Part shown: in pieces, positions 45,881 to 56,960 of the stretch
Layout of the letters: the number at the start of each line of letters is the position of its first letter
How positions within the stretch are numbered: position 1 is the stretch's first letter
Source of the DNA: Tragulus kanchil
Lineage: Eukaryota; Chordata; Mammalia; Artiodactyla; Tragulidae
DNA length: 64,000 bases
Assembly (NCBI GenBank): GCA_022376925.1
Contig: JAIOJX010000024.1
Coordinates: 166,191,608 to 166,255,607, forward strand
Direction of reading: 5' to 3'
Made by a program: the position numbers and the translations under genes
The notes under the pieces: model-generated
What the model was told of the DNA's origin: nothing
Database searches by the model: none
What the model saw: the letters and a program-made list of their open reading frames with translations, nothing else

Positions 45881-47780
45881 TGTTGATATTTCTCTTTATT
45901 CCAGCTTGTGATTCATTCAGATGGGCATTTCTTATGATTCACTGTATAAAAGTTAAATAAACAAGATGACAGTATACAGGCTTGATGTTCTCCTTTCCCA
46001 ATTTTAAACTAGTTTGTTGTTCCATGTCTAATTCTAACAGTTGCTTCTTGACCTGCATACAGGTTTATTCATCATCTCCCAGAATTTGCTCAAACTGCTG
46101 TCCATTGAGTCTGTGATGCTGCCTGACCACCTTGTTCTCTGTTGTCCCTTTCTCCTCCTGCCTTCAGTCTTTCCCAGCATCAGGGTCTTTTCCAATGAGA
46201 GATGGTTTTCCCATCTCTTGAAGAATTTAAGTAGTAGAAGTAGATGTTTTTCTGGAATTATCTTTTTGTATGAAGCAACCTCTGGTTCCTCTGCCTTTTC
46301 TAAATCCAGCTTGTATATCTGGAAGTTCTCAGTTCACGTACGGTTGAAGCCTAGTTGGAAAGATATTGAGATATATCTCAAGATATTGAGCATCACCCTG
46401 CTGCCATGTGATGTGAATGCAATTGTCTGGTAGTTTGAACAGTCTTTACCATTGCATTTATTTGGGATTGGACTGAAAACTGGCCTTTTCCAGTCCTGTT
46501 CCCATTGCTAAGTTTTTCAAATTTGCTGGCATATTGTGTGCAGCATTTCAGCAGAAGCATCTTTTAGAATTTGGAATAGCTCAGCTGGAATTGCATAACT
46601 TCCATTGCTTTGTTAGTAATGATTCCTAAGGCCTTGACTTGACATCCAGGATGTCTGGCTCTAGGTGAGTGCATCAAAGTGATGTGTCTCTGCTTTTACT
46701 GGCACTTTTTCTAGAATTTGTCATACTTTCTCTTCCAATGAGCAAACATCTTTTAATTTCATGGCTGCAGTCACAGACTGCAGTAATTTTGCAGCCCAAG
46801 AAAATTATATCTGTCACTGTTTCTATTTTTTACACATCTATTTGCCATGAAGTGATAGGGCAGATACCATGATGTTAGTTTTTTGAATTTTAATCCAGCT
46901 TTTTCACTCTCCTCTTTTCACCCTCATGAAGAGGCTCTTTAGTTCCTCTTCAGTTTCTGTCATTAGAGTGGTATTATTTACATATCTGAGGTTGTTGATA
47001 TTTCTCTTTATTCCAGCTTGTGATTCATTCAGATGGGCATTTCTTATGATTCACTGTATAAAAGTTAAATAAACAAGATGACAGTATACAGGCTTGATGT
47101 TCTCCTTTCCCAATTTTAAACTAGTTTGTTGTTCCATGTCTAATTCTAACAGTTGCTTCTTGACCTGCATACAGGTTTATTCATCATCTCCCAGAATTTG
47201 CTCAAACTGCTGTCCATTGAGTCTGTGATGCTGCCTGACCACCTTGTTCTCTGTTGTCCCTTTCTCCTCCTGCCTTCAGTCTTTCCCAGCATCAGGGTCT
47301 TTTCCAATGAGAGATGGTTTTCCCATCTCTTGAAGAATTTAAGTAGTAGAAGTAGATGTTTTTCTGGAATTATCTTTTTGTATGAAGCAACCTCTGGTTC
47401 CTCTGCCTTTTCTAAATCCAGCTTGTATATCTGGAAGTTCTCAGTTCACGTACGGTTGAAGCCTAGTTGGAAAGATATTGAGATATATCTCAAGATATTG
47501 AGCATCACCCTGCTGCCATGTGATGTGAATGCAATTGTCTGGTAGTTTGAACAGTCTTTACCATTGCATTTATTTGGGATTGGACTGAAAACTGGCCTTT
47601 TCCAGTCCTGTTCCCATTGCTAAGTTTTTCAAATTTGCTGGCATATTGTGTGCAGCATTTCAGCAGAAGCATCTTTTAGAATTTGGAATAGCTCAGCTGG
47701 AATTGCATAACTTCCATTGCTTTGTTAGTAATGATTCCTAAGGCCTTGACTTGACATCCAGGATGTCTGGCTCTAGGTGA
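45566..47780. repeat. Direct duplication 15 (about 45566-46668 and 46675-47780)
   Basis: Displacement is 1112. The first 40 bases of copy 2 are error-rich (extra T and G bases near 46695-46715) while the rest is near identical, as expected for the raw end of a read or contig. Confidence 0.95.
46072..46203 (-). repeat. Out-of-place BovB 3'-domain patch within BovB RT region
   Basis: About 130 bases matching the BovB 3' domain (compare 44118-44250) lie between two RT-region segments that are normally almost adjacent. It replaces about 25 bases. The same patch is at about 47184-47315 through duplication 15, so it predates or is independent of that duplication. Confidence 0.65.
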
Positions 47781-49795
47781 GTGACCACACCATCATGGCT
47801 ATCAGGGTCACTAAGACTTTTTTTTTATAGTTCTTCTGTGTATTATTTACACTGTTTCTTAATCTCTTCAGCTTCTGTTAGAACCTTGCAGTTTCTCTAT
47901 TGTGTCCAGCTTTGCATGAAATGTTCCTTTGGTATGTCCAATTTTGGGGAAGAGATCACTACTCTTTCTCACTCTATTATTTTCCTCTATTTATTTGCAC
48001 TGTGTACTTACGAAGAGTGTCTTATCTCTCTTTGCTCTTCTCTGAAACTCTTCATTCAGTTGGTTATATCTTTCTCCTTTGCCTTTTGTTTCTCCTCTTT
48101 TCTCAATTTTTTGTAAGGTATTATTTTGCCTTGTTCAATTTTTTTTTCCTTTGGAATGGTTTTGGTCACTGCCTCATGTACAGTGTTACAAATCTCTGTT
48201 CCTCGTTCTTCAGGCATTCTGTCTACTAGATCTAATCCCTTGAATCTATTTGTCACCTCCATTGTATAATCATAAGGGATATGACTTAGGTCATACCCAA
48301 ATGGCATAGTAGTTTTTCCCTACTTCCTTCCACTTAAGCTTGAATTTTGCAATATGGTGTCAATGATCTGAGCCACAGTCAGCTCCAGGTCTTGTTTTTG
48401 CTGACTGTACAGAGCTTCTCCATCTTCTGCTGCAAAGAATTTGATCAATCTGATTTCATTATTGACCGTCTGGTAATGTCCATGTGTAGTTTTCTCTTGT
48501 TATTGGAAGAGAGAGTTTGCTATGACTGGTGTGTTCTCTTGGCAAACCTCTGTTGACCTTTGCCCCGCTTCAGTCTGTTGTTGTTGTTCACTCACTCAGT
48601 CATATCTGACTCTTAATGACCTCATGACAGCAGCATACTTGGCTTCCCTGTCCTTCACAATCTCCCATAGTTTTCTCACACTAATGTCATATCTGAAAAC
48701 TGGCCTTTTCCAGTCCTGTTCCCATTGCTAAGTTTTTCAAATTTGCTGGCATATTGTGTGCAGCATTTCAGCAGAAGCATCTTTTAGAATTTGGAATAGC
48801 TCAGCTGGAATTGCATAACTTCCATTGCTTTGTTAGTAATGATTCCTAAGGCCTTGACTTGACATCCAGGATGTCTGGCTCTAGGTGAGTGACCACACCA
48901 TCATGGCTATCAGGGTCACTAAGACTTTTTTTTTATAGTTCTTCTGTGTATTATTTACACTGTTTCTTAATCTCTTCAGCTTCTGTTAGAACCTTGCAGT
49001 TTCTCTATTGTGTCCAGCTTTGCATGAAATGTTCCTTTGGTATGTCCAATTTTGGGGAAGAGATCACTACTCTTTCTCACTCTATTATTTTCCTCTATTT
49101 ATTTGCACTGTGTACTTACGAAGAGTGTCTTATCTCTCTTTGCTCTTCTCTGAAACTCTTCATTCAGTTGGTTATATCTTTCTCCTTTGCCTTTTGTTTC
49201 TCCTCTTTTCTCAATTTTTTGTAAGGTATTATTTTGCCTTGTTCAATTTTTTTTTCCTTTGGAATGGTTTTGGTCACTGCCTCATGTACAGTGTTACAAA
49301 TCTCTGTTCCTCGTTCTTCAGGCATTCTGTCTACTAGATCTAATCCCTTGAATCTATTTGTCACCTCCATTGTATAATCATAAGGGATATGACTTAGGTC
49401 ATACCCAAATGGCATAGTAGTTTTTCCCTACTTCCTTCCACTTAAGCTTGAATTTTGCAATATGGTGTCAATGATCTGAGCCACAGTCAGCTCCAGGTCT
49501 TGTTTTTGCTGACTGTACAGAGCTTCTCCATCTTCTGCTGCAAAGAATTTGATCAATCTGATTTCATTATTGACCGTCTGGTAATGTCCATGTGTAGTTT
49601 TCTCTTGTTATTGGAAGAGAGAGTTTGCTATGACTGGTGTGTTCTCTTGGCAAACCTCTGTTGACCTTTGCCCCGCTTCAGTCTGTTGTTGTTGTTCACT
49701 CACTCAGTCATATCTGACTCTTAATGACCTCATGACAGCAGCATACTTGGCTTCCCTGTCCTTCACAATCTCCCATAGTTTGCTCACACTAATGT
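47582..49795. repeat. Direct duplication 16 (about 47582-48689 and 48690-49795)
   Basis: Displacement is 1108. It includes the end of the first BovB and the start of the second. The last bases of copy 1 (48671-48690) diverge from copy 2 by small changes before the switch back to the unit start. Confidence 0.95.
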
Positions 49796-50430
49796 CTATT
49801 GAGTCGGTGATGCCATCCAATCATCTCATCCTCTGTCTCCCCCTTCTCCTCTTACCTTCAGCCTTTCCCAGCATCAGAGTCTTTTCCTATGAGTCAGCTC
49901 TTTGCATCAGGTAGCCTGAGTGAGAATTGGAGTTTCATTTCAGTCCTTCCAATGAATGTTCAGAGTTGATTTCCTTTATGTTTGACAGATTTGATCTCCT
50001 TGCAGTCGAAGGGACTCTCAAGAGTCTTCTCCAACACCACAGTTTAAAAGCATCCATTCTTCCGTGCTCAGCCTTCTTTATGGTCCAACTCTCACAACTG
50101 TACATGACTACTAGAAAAACCATAACTTGAACTATACAGGTCTTTATTGGCAAAGTAATGTTTCTGCTTTTTAATATGCTATCTAGGTTTGTCTAGCTTT
50201 TCTTCCAAGGAGCAAGCATATTTTGTGGCTGCAGTCACCATCCACAGTGAATTTGGAGCCCAATGAAATTAAGTATGTCACTTTTTCCATTGTTTCTCCA
50301 TCTATTTGCCATGAAATGATGGGACTGGATGCCATGATTTTGGTTTTTTGAATGTTGAGTTTTAGGCCAGCTTTTTCACTCTCTTCTTTCACTTTCATCC
50401 AGAAGCTCTTTAGTTCCTGCTTCATTTAAG
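49685..50430 (-). mobile_element. Second BovB 3' fragment
   Basis: Starts with the BovB 3' terminus and a GTTGTTGTTG run. It carries the C-terminal domain on the minus strand at 49935-50153 (VMYSCESWTIKKAEHGRMDA) and 50183-50425, and is 5'-truncated near 50430. It abuts the 5'-truncated end of the preceding BovB. A partial copy of its start lies at 48577-48690. Confidence 0.88.
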
Positions 50431-51449
50431 TGATATTAAATTTCTAATGTCAGTTAATAAGTGGGTTGATTGGCATAAAGGGATATCAGATGAAGAGACA
50501 GAAAAATTCTCTGACATAGCATGAAATCAACAGATAGTTTCTGTAAAGAGTATAAACATAGTATATAGAAAAATCAAGGTACATTCCAGAATAGAAAACA
50601 AAGAAATAGTACCGACATACCTACATGTATAGCTCGGGCCTACATTTTTCCTTTTTAATCCTCATAGTACTATTTAACCTTTTAAACTATGTGCAATATT
50701 TTGATAAAAATAGAAATTAATTTTTAATAGACTAAAATTGTCACTAAAATCAACTACTACTATGGTGACAGGAAACTTCTTAATGAAGTCTCTTTATTGT
50801 ATCATAGTACCTGTGACTACTAATCCTCATATCGCTTATCAGACAAAGTTCACAAGCTTCTTGGTTTGATACTTGTGTCAGATATTGATGGGTATCAAAC
50901 CACTGCAAAGTTTAGTGGCTTAAAATAATAAGCACTTCTCACAATTCGATAGGTTAATTGGATGCTTCTTATCCTATAAGCCCCCTCATGTGTGTACAGT
51001 TAGTGAAAGATCAAGTAGACAGCTCTGCTAACAGAGACAGCATTCTCTCTTGGTGTTTGGCGTTTGCTGGCTAGTCTAGGATAGCTTTGGCTGGGACGAC
51101 TGGATTTCTTCCGTATGATCTCTTATCCTTCAACCTGTTAGCTGGAATCATTCTCATAAAAACTGGCAAGATTTCAAGAGAGTAGAAAGGGTGCAAGGTT
51201 TCTTGAGTCCTAGGCTCAAGGTTGTCACAAAATTACTTATGTTTCATTCCATTTGTTGATGCAATTATAATGCAAGTTCAGATTCAAGGGATCAAGAAGT
51301 AGATTTTATTTGTTGAGGTGAAGAGCTACAGAGTCACATTGCAAAGGGTGTGGATCATAGAAAATTATGGCTGCTTTTGCACTCACGTCTCCTTTAACCC
51401 TCAAGCACTCATTTTCCTTTCTAATGGATTTCCCCAAGTCTGTGTACAC
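50431..51449. other. Single-copy intergenic DNA
   Basis: Nothing recognised. No open frame has a known domain. Confidence 0.5.
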
Positions 51450-51769
51450 TGTCTTAGTCCCTTTAGGCTATACAACAAGATTGCCACAAATTTATTTATC
51501 TCTTACTATTCTGGAGGCTGGCAAGTCCAAGATCAAGGCTCCAACAAATCCACTGTGAGGTGAGGACATGCCTTCTGGCTTGTAGACAAGTATCCTCATA
51601 TGGGAGAGAGACCATCTCTTGTGTCTCTTCTTCTGAAGGCACTAATCCCATTCACAAGAACTCCATCCTCACTGATTAACTTCCAAAGTCTGCAACTCCA
51701 AATACCCTCCACTAAGGATTAGGGCCTTAGCATAGAAATTTTAAAGGTACGCAGACGTTCAGTCCATGA
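51450..51769 (-). mobile_element. MaLR-type solo LTR (MST/MLT1-like)
   Basis: Old ERVL-MaLR LTR in reverse orientation, starting TGTCTTAGTCCCTTTAGGCT. It contains ATTCTGGAGGCTGGCAAGTC and GCACTAATCCCATTCACAAG and ends GTTCAGTCCATGAC. This is a non-coding LTR; no retroviral gene is present. Clear target-site duplications are not visible. Confidence 0.75.
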
Positions 51770-53928
51770 CTTCCGTAAAGGCCCCAGGTTGTTGCCTTAC
51801 CCGAAAGACATTTCCTTACTTTCTACAAGATATTCAGTTTTCCCACCCATTCAGATTTTAAATAAAGTCTCTTTCCCTCTTCTAAACCTTTGGCCTTCCC
51901 AAGCCTTTCATGATCTTCTGTGTTGTCAATACCACTCATTTGTCACTTGATAATAATGTTTACTGGAAAGTTATCTTAGGCCTGAACTAGACAATACTTT
52001 CCTTGATGACAGGAATTATATCTTGTGATATTTTAAAAATACTACCTGAACCTGGAGGACTATCCATAAAGGTTTAGTGAATGCATGAATTAATTGATTG
52101 ATGGGTGGACAAGCAGGCTGCCTTGTCTGACTTGGAATAGACTCCTGCCTATACAACGACTAGGAAGAAAGTTAGATAAGCCTTATCCTCTGTAAAACCA
52201 TGAGTCCAGTATGTGTAAATTGCGCAGTTTCCAGGAACACAAGAGAAATTTAAGAGAACGATAGAAGAAAGTAGGAGGGCATGAAGGGAGGAAGGAAGAA
52301 AAGGAGAGAAGGAAAGCTACTCCCTCATTCACCCTCAATGCCTGTAAAGTCACTGTCTCCTTTTGGATTGAAATTAGAATTACTGTTCCAGTCTCTCCTG
52401 CCAATAGGATCCTGCCTACATCTCTCATGTTGGAAAGTGCCTTTTTCCTGTCTGGGCTGCCCTCTCTGTAGGCCGTGGGTAAAGGAGTCTGAACTGAATC
52501 GTCATGAGAGACTCTGCCCCACACCCTGCCTTAGGAGAGGCATGTCAAGAGGCTTCCCTTCTTTCCTCACACGCCCTTCTTGCTGCATGAAGGTCTTGGC
52601 CCAAGGCACTTTGGACAGTCTTACGAGAACCAGAGACTAGACATCCAAAGTTCCTTTCATCAATTATTATGAGGAACTGAATGCCAATCTTCAGAGAAAT
52701 TTGGCCTTCTTGTCCTCCACTGGCTTCCCTTCAGGACAGAGAGAACCTATTACTCTGTCTCCTAAGGTCCTCTTCCCATCTGCTTTTGTTGAAACCTACG
52801 CTCTCCCATCTGTATTTGATCTGCAATTTATTTTGTGCTGATTTGCTGGTAAAATATTTTAAAGCTTAGACATTTGGGTTTTTTTAGTGACTCTTCTGTG
52901 AGTTCCATTCATTCTTCCTCTAAAGGTACCATCTTTTCTGTTACTTTTAACTCATGTGGAATTTATTGCTGGATTGTGCTGTCATCACTAAAGGTTCTAA
53001 CAGCCTTTCTGTTCCAATTCAAATGCAGGCTATCAGTTGCTGAATGGGTTTAAGATTCTTATGACTCCTAACAAGACCATCCAAATCAATCCCACTCCAT
53101 AAAATTAGGATTCTCCACAGCTCTGCTCAGTCTGGAAAGCTGGCACCATCTCAGCACCCCCCTTTTCTCGTATTGCTCCAAAGTTTAAAAGGGGCATTGC
53201 CAGTTGAGTTTAACCCTGCATTGTTGAGATCTCTGAAAACAATTGTAAAAAATATTCATGGAGATTAAAATGTTTTCAAAGGTTAAAATGTTCTATATGT
53301 TTCATAAATGTCTCTTCATTCCTGAGTTGAAATATATTATTTTGACAGTTAAGAATCAATTAATATAATTAGGAAAAAAGGAAGAAGAGGGGAGGTAGGC
53401 AGAAGATGAATTGTCCTGGCTATTTGTATTGCCCATGCCAACTGCATGTATAAATCAAAACACAATTAGGAAACCAGAAGAGACAGTAAAAAGTAACTTT
53501 AGCTCCAAAACTACTGGTCCATATCTCCCCTTTCAGATTTTGGGTGGGAAAACCACATAGGTGGTCCATGTTGGCATCTCTAGGCATTCTTTTCTTAAAT
53601 AAAATCCAGATGTTTAAAATCATATACACATACAGACTTCTCTCTGAATATTGCAAAACACCACCTAGTAAGCCCCCTGTAACTCCTCTGCATTTGATGG
53701 CCTCTTTGCATTATTCCCTTTGAATCTCTCTCACTAACCCTTCTCAGTGTGGAATCTTTCAGAGAGTCGTGTCCATGTTCACAGCTAGATGGAAAAAAAA
53801 TACTTTTTTTTTTTACCTATCCCAACCATAGAAGAACTTTCTGTGAAACAAATTAAGCTTCACTTCAATAGTCTTCATTTGTATGAGCTTTGTCCAAGGC
53901 TCTATATCTAATTTTGTATTCGTATTAT
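51770..53928. other. Single-copy intergenic DNA
   Basis: A purine-rich GGAA/GAAG stretch at about 52263-52315 is the only compositional feature. The 113- and 119-codon open frames near 52183-52640 overlap on opposite strands and contain no domain I recognise. Confidence 0.5.
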
Positions 53929-56205
53929 TTTTCTTAAAAGTGCTCCTCTGAATCATGTCAGATTCAGACCCTACAAAACCCAGATCTGTCCTGGTCTCTA
54001 CTTACCCCTGGTCTTCTCTTATCCATTAATCCATTTGAAATCAAAATACAATTAAAGAAGCAGAAGCATCAAGCATATTTTTTTTTCTTAGAGTCTCTCC
54101 ATCAAATAGACAATTCATCAAAACTTATTTTACAAGGCATCTTCTCTTCCTTCTTGAGTTCTTCCCACACTTACATATACCATTGTGTTTTCTTGCTGAA
54201 TGAAAACAATCTAGCCCCAAACTAAAATCTTTTGGCTTATCCCTATAGCTCTGTTAGCTTCAAGGTGGATGGTTAAGTCAAGCTGGAGGACAGCTCTTAG
54301 TCTTTCCCCATGACTCAGGAAACTGCTAGTCTCCAAGGGGGGCATTTAAAATGTGTGTCTTTGTAGCTCCCAAGTGATTAGACACTTTCTGCATTGTATC
54401 AGTTCCTTAGGACTAGGGTTGCAAAGTCTTTGGGAACAAAAATGAGGTCATGATCCCAGTGTCAATCTTTCTGCCCAGAAGAGAGGGCCTCACGTGCATA
54501 CTTTTGGGATAACTTTTGCCAATGTTTGTTCACAAGCTGAGCCTTTACATGCCTGAGTGAAGGATACCAGGGCAAGGAAATAAGAATAATTGGATATGGA
54601 GTCTTGATGCCCCCACTCCTAACTACCTATATTGACTCTGATAGTCAGAAAGGTCTTAGCCTAGGGTTGAGCCTGAAGACCCTTGAATAAGGTAAGGAGG
54701 GAAGTGAAACAAGCAAGTCCTCGGAGCTGTGTGGTCCTTTTCATCTGAGCAGTCCAAGTTTTCTCTTTACCTAGAAAAACGTGTAAAATGTAATTCCCAC
54801 CTAATTCTTCCCATCTTAGGCCTTATGCTTTTCACTGTCCCTGCACGCCAGTTTTGTTTTTAGAAACTTTGGATATAACCATGTGAAAATCAAGGTTAAG
54901 AGCACAAGCCAAGCAGTCCTGGCATTGTTTATATCTGACTTCTGTCACTCATTCTGGTCTTTGAGTTAACCTCATTGAACTTCAGTATTTTTTATGGATA
55001 AAACAGGATTAGAATTGATTTTTTGATTTTAAGATTACAGAAATTAAATGAGATGTCTTTTAAGCTCCTCTGCTTTTATCCATTTTTTTTTTTTCTTAAA
55101 AGTGCTCCTCTGAATTCAGACCCTACAAAACCCAGATCTGTCCTGGTCTCTACTTACCCCTGGTCTTCTCTTATCCATTAATCCATTTGAAATCAAAATA
55201 CAATTAAAGAAGCAGAAGCATCAAGCATATTTTTTTTTCTTAGAGTCTCTCCATCAAATAGACAATTCATCAAAACTTATTTTACAAGGCATCTTCTCTT
55301 CCTTCTTGAGTTCTTCCCACACTTACATATACCATTGTGTTTTCTTGCTGAATGAAAACAATCTAGCCCCAAACTAAAATCTTTTGGCTTATCCCTATAG
55401 CTCTGTTAGCTTCAAGGTGGATGGTTAAGTCAAGCTGGAGGACAGCTCTTAGTCTTTCCCCATGACTCAGGAAACTGCTAGTCTCCAAGGGGGGCATTTA
55501 AAATGTGTGTCTTTGTAGCTCCCAAGTGATTAGACACTTTCTGCATTGTATCAGTTCCTTAGGACTAGGGTTGCAAAGTCTTTGGGAACAAAAATGAGGT
55601 CATGATCCCAGTGTCAATCTTTCTGCCCAGAAGAGAGGGCCTCACGTGCATACTTTTGGGATAACTTTTGCCAATGTTTGTTCACAAGCTGAGCCTTTAC
55701 ATGCCTGAGTGAAGGATACCAGGGCAAGGAAATAAGAATAATTGGATATGGAGTCTTGATGCCCCCACTCCTAACTACCTATATTGACTCTGATAGTCAG
55801 AAAGGTCTTAGCCTAGGGTTGAGCCTGAAGACCCTTGAATAAGGTAAGGAGGGAAGTGAAACAAGCAAGTCCTCGGAGCTGTGTGGTCCTTTTCATCTGA
55901 GCAGTCCAAGTTTTCTCTTTACCTAGAAAAACGTGTAAAATGTAATTCCCACCTAATTCTTCCCATCTTAGGCCTTATGCTTTTCACTGTCCCTGCACGC
56001 CAGTTTTGTTTTTAGAAACTTTGGATATAACCATGTGAAAATCAAGGTTAAGAGCACAAGCCAAGCAGTCCTGGCATTGTTTATATCTGACTTCTGTCAC
56101 TCATTCTGGTCTTTGAGTTAACCTCATTGAACTTCAGTATTTTTTATGGATAAAACAGGATTAGAATTGATGTGATTGTTAGAAATTAAATGAGATGTCT
56201 TTTAA
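53929..56205. repeat. Direct duplication 17 (about 53929-55060 and 55090-56205)
   Basis: Displacement is 1152, largely in single-copy DNA. Both ends near the junction are noisy: copy 1 has extra bases near 55020-55035, copy 2 lacks about 10 bases near 55113, and the 55070-55095 filler is a T-run. Confidence 0.95.
54893..55055 (+). mobile_element. MIR SINE (first copy, cut short)
   Basis: Forward MIR (TGAGTTAACCTCATTGAACT, TGGATAAAACAGG, AAATTAAATGAGATG) cut by the duplication junction. Confidence 0.6.
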
Positions 56206-56245
56206 AGACTTTACCAAGTAATAGACATTCAATAAATAGCTATTG
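56045..56245 (+). mobile_element. MIR SINE
   Basis: Second copy of the same MIR, continuing to its tail (AGTAATAGACATTCAATAAATAGC). Confidence 0.7.
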
Positions 56246-56849
56246 TGGTTGCCATGGTTATTTTTTTGGAAGTCCCCTAGACACAATGAATCATGAGGTA
56301 TTTGACAGGTAAGAGCCAAGTTATGTAATGCCAAAGAGGATGGAAAAGACCTGCCCTTTGACTAGTCTTGCTGTCTTTTTCCTAGACCACTAGGAGCCCT
56401 GAGAAGGGAGGTGGGGGTGGAGGGCCAGAAACAGAAAGAGAAGGAAACACAGAGAACACGTGTTGAAAGAATATGAATCTTCAAGAGTCAGAATGGTCTA
56501 ACAATAGTTTGGATTGCTGATGACCATTAGTGGAGCATCCTTAATCTATATTGAGTACCTTCCTCCAATTCCACAGGTGTTTCTTCCTCCATATGAATTT
56601 GATGAATCTCAAAGTCTGGGAAGGGCAGCAGAGAAAATTGGAGTCTATAAGTTCATCCAATTGGCAGGAGAGTCATGGGTCAACTAGTCAAGTCATGTAA
56701 AATATTTCCACTTAGTCAAGCTAGCAGGTTTATAGCATTTCAAAAGTAGAGATTATTAGTGTATTTCATACAAAGAAATTGTGAAGTGCTTAGTTCAGTG
56801 TAAGTACCACAGACTCTCATGACTTGAAGGCCATATAAAGACCATTCAT
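56246..56849. other. Single-copy intergenic DNA
   Basis: Nothing recognised. Confidence 0.45.
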
Positions 56850-56960
56850 TTCAATCCTGTTGTTTGTTAAATGATATAACTTGAGGTTCAGAAAGGCCAA
56901 ATGACTCACTTATGGGCACATTGCAAGTTTGACCAGATAGTCAAAATAAAATTAGCTGGG
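56850..56960 (-). mobile_element. MIR-like fragment
   Basis: Short reverse MIR core (AACTTGAGGTTCAGAAAGGC, AAATGACTCACTTATGGGCA). Low-scoring by eye. Confidence 0.4.

Larger units (their letters stand above)
45117..49684 (-). mobile_element. BovB LINE, 3' part to 5' region (inflated by duplications 15 and 16)
   Basis: Continues the BovB begun at 44035. The degenerate YVNN box recurs near 45863 and 46975. Minus-strand pre-RT fragments are at 48056-48307 and 49164-49415. The net length is about 2.3 kb after removing three duplications. It ends near 49684 (and 48576 in the other copy), where a second BovB 3' end begins. Confidence 0.85.

Noticed and set aside
51450..51769. Possible endogenous retrovirus
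   Set aside because: Only a solo MaLR-type LTR is present. No gag, pol or env sequence is seen nearby.
52183..52640. 113- and 119-codon frames on opposite strands
   Set aside because: They overlap each other in low-complexity, purine-rich DNA, with no domain and no splice-site evidence.
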